Positions 61,830-64,000 of a DNA stretch of 64,000 nt are shown piece after piece. Source of the stretch: Hyphomonadaceae bacterium (GTDB lineage: Bacteria > Pseudomonadota > Alphaproteobacteria > Caulobacterales > Hyphomonadaceae); contig JADKDU010000004.1 in NCBI GenBank assembly GCA_016714495.1, forward strand, positions 1-64,000, given 5' to 3'. Both the position numbers and the translations under genes were made by a program. A model generated the notes under the pieces. The model ran no database searches, had not been told where the DNA came from, and worked only from the letters and a program-made list of their open reading frames with translations. Positions within the stretch are counted from its first letter, which is position 1. Every line of letters begins with the position of its first letter.

Positions 61830-62396
61830 CTATTCGAAGACGTCCATGTGGCCTTGGTGGGAGGGCGCCGTGGCAAGGTCCGCGCCGCGGATCAGTTCGA
61901 TGTCGAAGCAGTGGATGCCGGCGGGCCTCGGCTGGCCAAGCTGCGGGTATGATAACTGGTAGGAGCTATACCCCTCGTTTCCGTCGCGTTCAGGTAAGAA
62001 GGGACGGCGGAAATTGCCGCACAGACGGACGCGGTTAGAGTCGATGGCGCGGTAGGTTGCATCGCCTGGCGCTGCGGGCTGGTCGCCGGTGTGGAGGCGG
62101 GAGTTGAGCGGAGGTTCGCCGCGACCACAGAGGCGGGGCGGGTCTATCGGGTTGGCGGGAACGGCGCGCATGCTGTGCGCTTCTTCGATTGTGGCCGGGG
62201 CTTTGCCCGTGGCGTTGTAGGCGCAATGGGCGAGCTGAAGGCCTTGCGTGATCCAGCTCATTGTCAGGTCGTCTAGGCGGCGGTCGCGGGCGTCGCCTGG
62301 GCCGCCGACCAGGACAAAGCCGGCGATTACGGCGCCGATGGCGATGCCGGCGCCCGTGAGGGCGAGGACGGGGCCGAAATTACGCTTGCTGGTCAT
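61830..62396 (-). CDS. Membrane-anchored hypothetical protein
   Basis: The ATG at 62396 (MTSKRNFGPVLALTGAGIAI) begins with one N-terminal membrane segment; the rest (about 160 residues) has cysteines in LAHCAYN, RLCGRGE, RLCGNF and IHCFDIE, suggesting it is exported and disulfide-bonded. It overlaps the 3' end of the DUF5671-like gene upstream. I recognise no family. Confidence 0.7.
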   Translation of the reverse strand: MTSKRNFGPVLALTGAGIAIGAVIAGFVLVGGPGDARDRRLDDLTMSWITQGLQLAHCAYNATGKAPATIEEAHSMRAVPANPIDPPRLCGRGEPPLNSRLHTGDQPAAPGDATYRAIDSNRVRLCGNFRRPFLPERDGNEGYSSYQLSYPQLGQPRPAGIHCFDIELIRGADLATAPSHQGHMDVFE

Positions 62397-63036
62397 TGGC
62401 GTCTCCCTCTTCGGCGTCGCGGATGAAGTAGAAGAAGACGCCACCGGCGAGGACGGCGATAACGAGCAGCTTCAGGACAAGGCGGGCGGACAGTTCGCCG
62501 GCGAGGAAGTTGTAGACGAGGCCGATGGCGTCTCCAATCAGCGTGCAGGAGGCGATGATCAATGTGGCGTAGGTGAGCCATTTGCGGACACGGCTACGCT
62601 GCATGGCGGGGTTCGTGCGGCGCTGCTTGCGGATGTGGAGGGCAAGCCAGGCGAACAGCGGGCCGCCGACGACGAGACCCGCGATGGCGGAGCGGATCTG
62701 GAAGTCACGTCCGAAGAGCGCGTAGTCATAGGGGCCGGCGTCGAGTTCGTCAGGGATCGCGATGTCGATCAGAGCGAAGAGCAGGGAGCCGAGATTCCAG
62801 GCGACGACGCCAAGCAGAATGAAGAGGACGAGATAGAGAAAGGCCTCGCGAGCGGAGACGTAGGGGCGCGGCTTGGGGACGGCCATGCCGAGATCTGTCG
62901 TGGCGTAGTCGTCGAGGGCTGCGTCGACTTCCTTCGGCGTCCAGCCGGCGGCGACGAGGGCGGAGGAGATGCGGCCACGCTGTTCGCCTCGGTTGAGGGC
63001 GTCGCGGATGAAGGTGTCGAGCGTGTGGTTGGCCAT
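62380..63036 (-). CDS. DUF5671-like integral membrane protein
   Basis: The 218-residue product has an N-terminal cytoplasmic helical region resembling a SHOCT-like module (LDTFIRDALNRGEQRGRISS, then ALVAAGWTPKEVDAALDDY) and four membrane segments, including AFLYLVLFILLGVVAWNLGS and WLTYATLIIASCTLIGDAIG. This is typical of DUF5671 proteins. It is first in a two-gene unit with the overlapping downstream gene. Confidence 0.8.
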   Translation of the reverse strand: MANHTLDTFIRDALNRGEQRGRISSALVAAGWTPKEVDAALDDYATTDLGMAVPKPRPYVSAREAFLYLVLFILLGVVAWNLGSLLFALIDIAIPDELDAGPYDYALFGRDFQIRSAIAGLVVGGPLFAWLALHIRKQRRTNPAMQRSRVRKWLTYATLIIASCTLIGDAIGLVYNFLAGELSARLVLKLLVIAVLAGGVFFYFIRDAEEGDANDQQA

Positions 63037-63103
63037 GGCTGTCCCCTGTGGAGGGGAAGCTAGGGCGTGTTGGCGCGGGTGGCGAGAGGCGGACTGCCTT
63101 CCG

Positions 63104-64000
63104 TTATGCGGTCGCGGCGCGTTCGGCGGCGCGGATGTCGACTTCGACGCCGGGTGTCGTGCGGAAGACCATCATGCTGCGTTGCGCCGCGGTGTAGGCC
63201 GGCCAGACGCCGACTTTCGGATTGGACGGGGTGCCCGTCCTGGCGAAGGCGAGCCAGCTTTCGGACATCTGGTCAGCGATGGCCTGGGCTTCGGGCCCCG
63301 TGCCGGACATGGACTCCGACTTGGCGACGTTGTCGAAGACCATGCCGATGTCGAGGGCGTGGGGAACGTAGCGCTTGCCTCCCATGACGGGCGTGGCCCA
63401 GTCGAGATGATAGAAGAAGACGGGTGCGGCGCCCTGCGCGGACTTGCGGTCGGCGATGGTGACGCTGCCGCGCATGAAGCGGCCATCGGCGCCGGCCATG
63501 AAGTAAAGCTCGGGCGCTTCGATGTTCGGGTAGTTCTTGCGGTAGAGAGCGATGATCTTCGTCGGGTCCTTGCCTTTGAACTGCTTCTTCATCGCGGCGG
63601 GGAGCGTTTCCCAGGTGAGGTCGAACAGGGTGGGGTCGCGCGGGCCATCGAGCGCTGTGCCTTCGGTGCGGTTGGAGCCGATGAGGAGCGGCACGTCTGC
63701 GGACTGCGGCGGGCCGTCAGGTTCGAAGGGGTGACGGGTGATCGATACGCCGGTGACGACAGGGCCTGAGCCGGCGACGACATTGCCGTCGGCGGCGGCT
63801 TGGATGTCGGCGATCGGCTTGGTGAGGATGTCGGCGATTGATGCTTTCGTCAGGCCCAGCCTCTTGACGACTTCGTCAGCGGCCTGTGCGGAGGCTTCTT
63901 TCGTCGCGTGCATGACGCGCGGGCCGGATTGGATGACTGCGCGGTGGAACAGGCCCTTGGCCTTGTCCATCGCCAGCAGGGTGCAGACTTTCGAGCCGCC
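63104..64000 (-). CDS. Type-B carboxylesterase, 3' part
   Basis: The frame is open to the window edge; 298 residues are visible. The edge sequence GGSKVCTLLAMDKAKGLFHR then AVIQSG is the region just after the Ser of the GESAGG nucleophile elbow in para-nitrobenzyl-esterase/cholinesterase-like enzymes. Later FYHLDWATPVMGGKRYVPHA matches the region preceding the catalytic His. The Ser itself lies outside the window. Signal peptide and start are not visible. Confidence 0.9.
   Translation of the reverse strand, partial: GGSKVCTLLAMDKAKGLFHRAVIQSGPRVMHATKEASAQAADEVVKRLGLTKASIADILTKPIADIQAAADGNVVAGSGPVVTGVSITRHPFEPDGPPQSADVPLLIGSNRTEGTALDGPRDPTLFDLTWETLPAAMKKQFKGKDPTKIIALYRKNYPNIEAPELYFMAGADGRFMRGSVTIADRKSAQGAAPVFFYHLDWATPVMGGKRYVPHALDIGMVFDNVAKSESMSGTGPEAQAIADQMSESWLAFARTGTPSNPKVGVWPAYTAAQRSMMVFRTTPGVEVDIRAAERAATA

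Overview
The window is 64 kb of GC-rich bacterial chromosome. The S10/spc/alpha ribosomal super-operon in the order rplO-secY-adk-rpsM-rpsK-rpoA-rplQ, an ATP12-type F1-ATPase chaperone, a nearby ispH-thrB-rnhA group and the run HtrA/DegP - rarA - pseudouridine synthase - crcB - rluC - ATP12 all point to an alphaproteobacterium, most likely Caulobacterales/Hyphomonadaceae-like. The placement is inferred from gene content and order, not from a tree. I saw no rRNA, tRNA, CRISPR array, prophage or insertion sequence.

Layout. 1-13.2 kb: the ribosomal super-operon, entered inside rplC and closed by a clear intrinsic terminator after rplQ; a sigma70-type promoter lies between adk and rpsM. 13.3-19.1 kb: periplasmic protease HtrA/DegP, RarA, two RluA-family pseudouridine synthases, the CrcB fluoride channel and ATP12. 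19.1-24.4 kb: small exported proteins, a kinase-like protein (APH/choline kinase fold) and purD. 24.4-31.5 kb: a TonB-dependent receptor, xseA, a tyrosine-phosphatase-like protein, yqgE, a peroxiredoxin and exported proteins. 31.6-39.7 kb: an SPFH (QmcA-like) protein fused in frame to NfeD, rnhA, thrB, ispH, a lipoprotein and argS. 39.8-40.5 kb: a G-rich artefact-like tract between the remains of an HxlR regulator and an SDR oxidoreductase. 40.6-52.9 kb: GNAT, a DUF4287-like protein with a histone H1-like tail, an M28 peptidase, a pirin, an alpha/beta hydrolase, a Leu/Glu-type amino-acid dehydrogenase, a glycine-oxidase-like flavoenzyme, and an acyl-CoA dehydrogenase with two SDRs. 53-64 kb: a protein phosphatase, an SGNH lipoprotein, two linked receiver-domain proteins, a PII protein read in frame with a ribbon-helix-helix domain, an MscS channel, an ATP-dependent DNA ligase, membrane proteins and the 3' part of a type-B carboxylesterase.

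Most of the window is ordinary housekeeping sequence. The most interesting biology is at 55.6-58.1 kb: a pseudo-receiver lacking its phospho-acceptor aspartate is translationally coupled to a canonical receiver, and both are divergent from an apparent RHH-PII fusion. The SPFH-NfeD fusion and two alphaproteobacterial REP-like palindromes are also notable. Between 15 and 34 kb five single-base indels, all in homopolymer runs, break four otherwise normal genes, rluC carries an in-frame stop, and the tract at 40.07-40.2 kb is almost pure G. These look more like uncorrected sequencing or assembly errors than evolution, which also lowers confidence in the two fusions.
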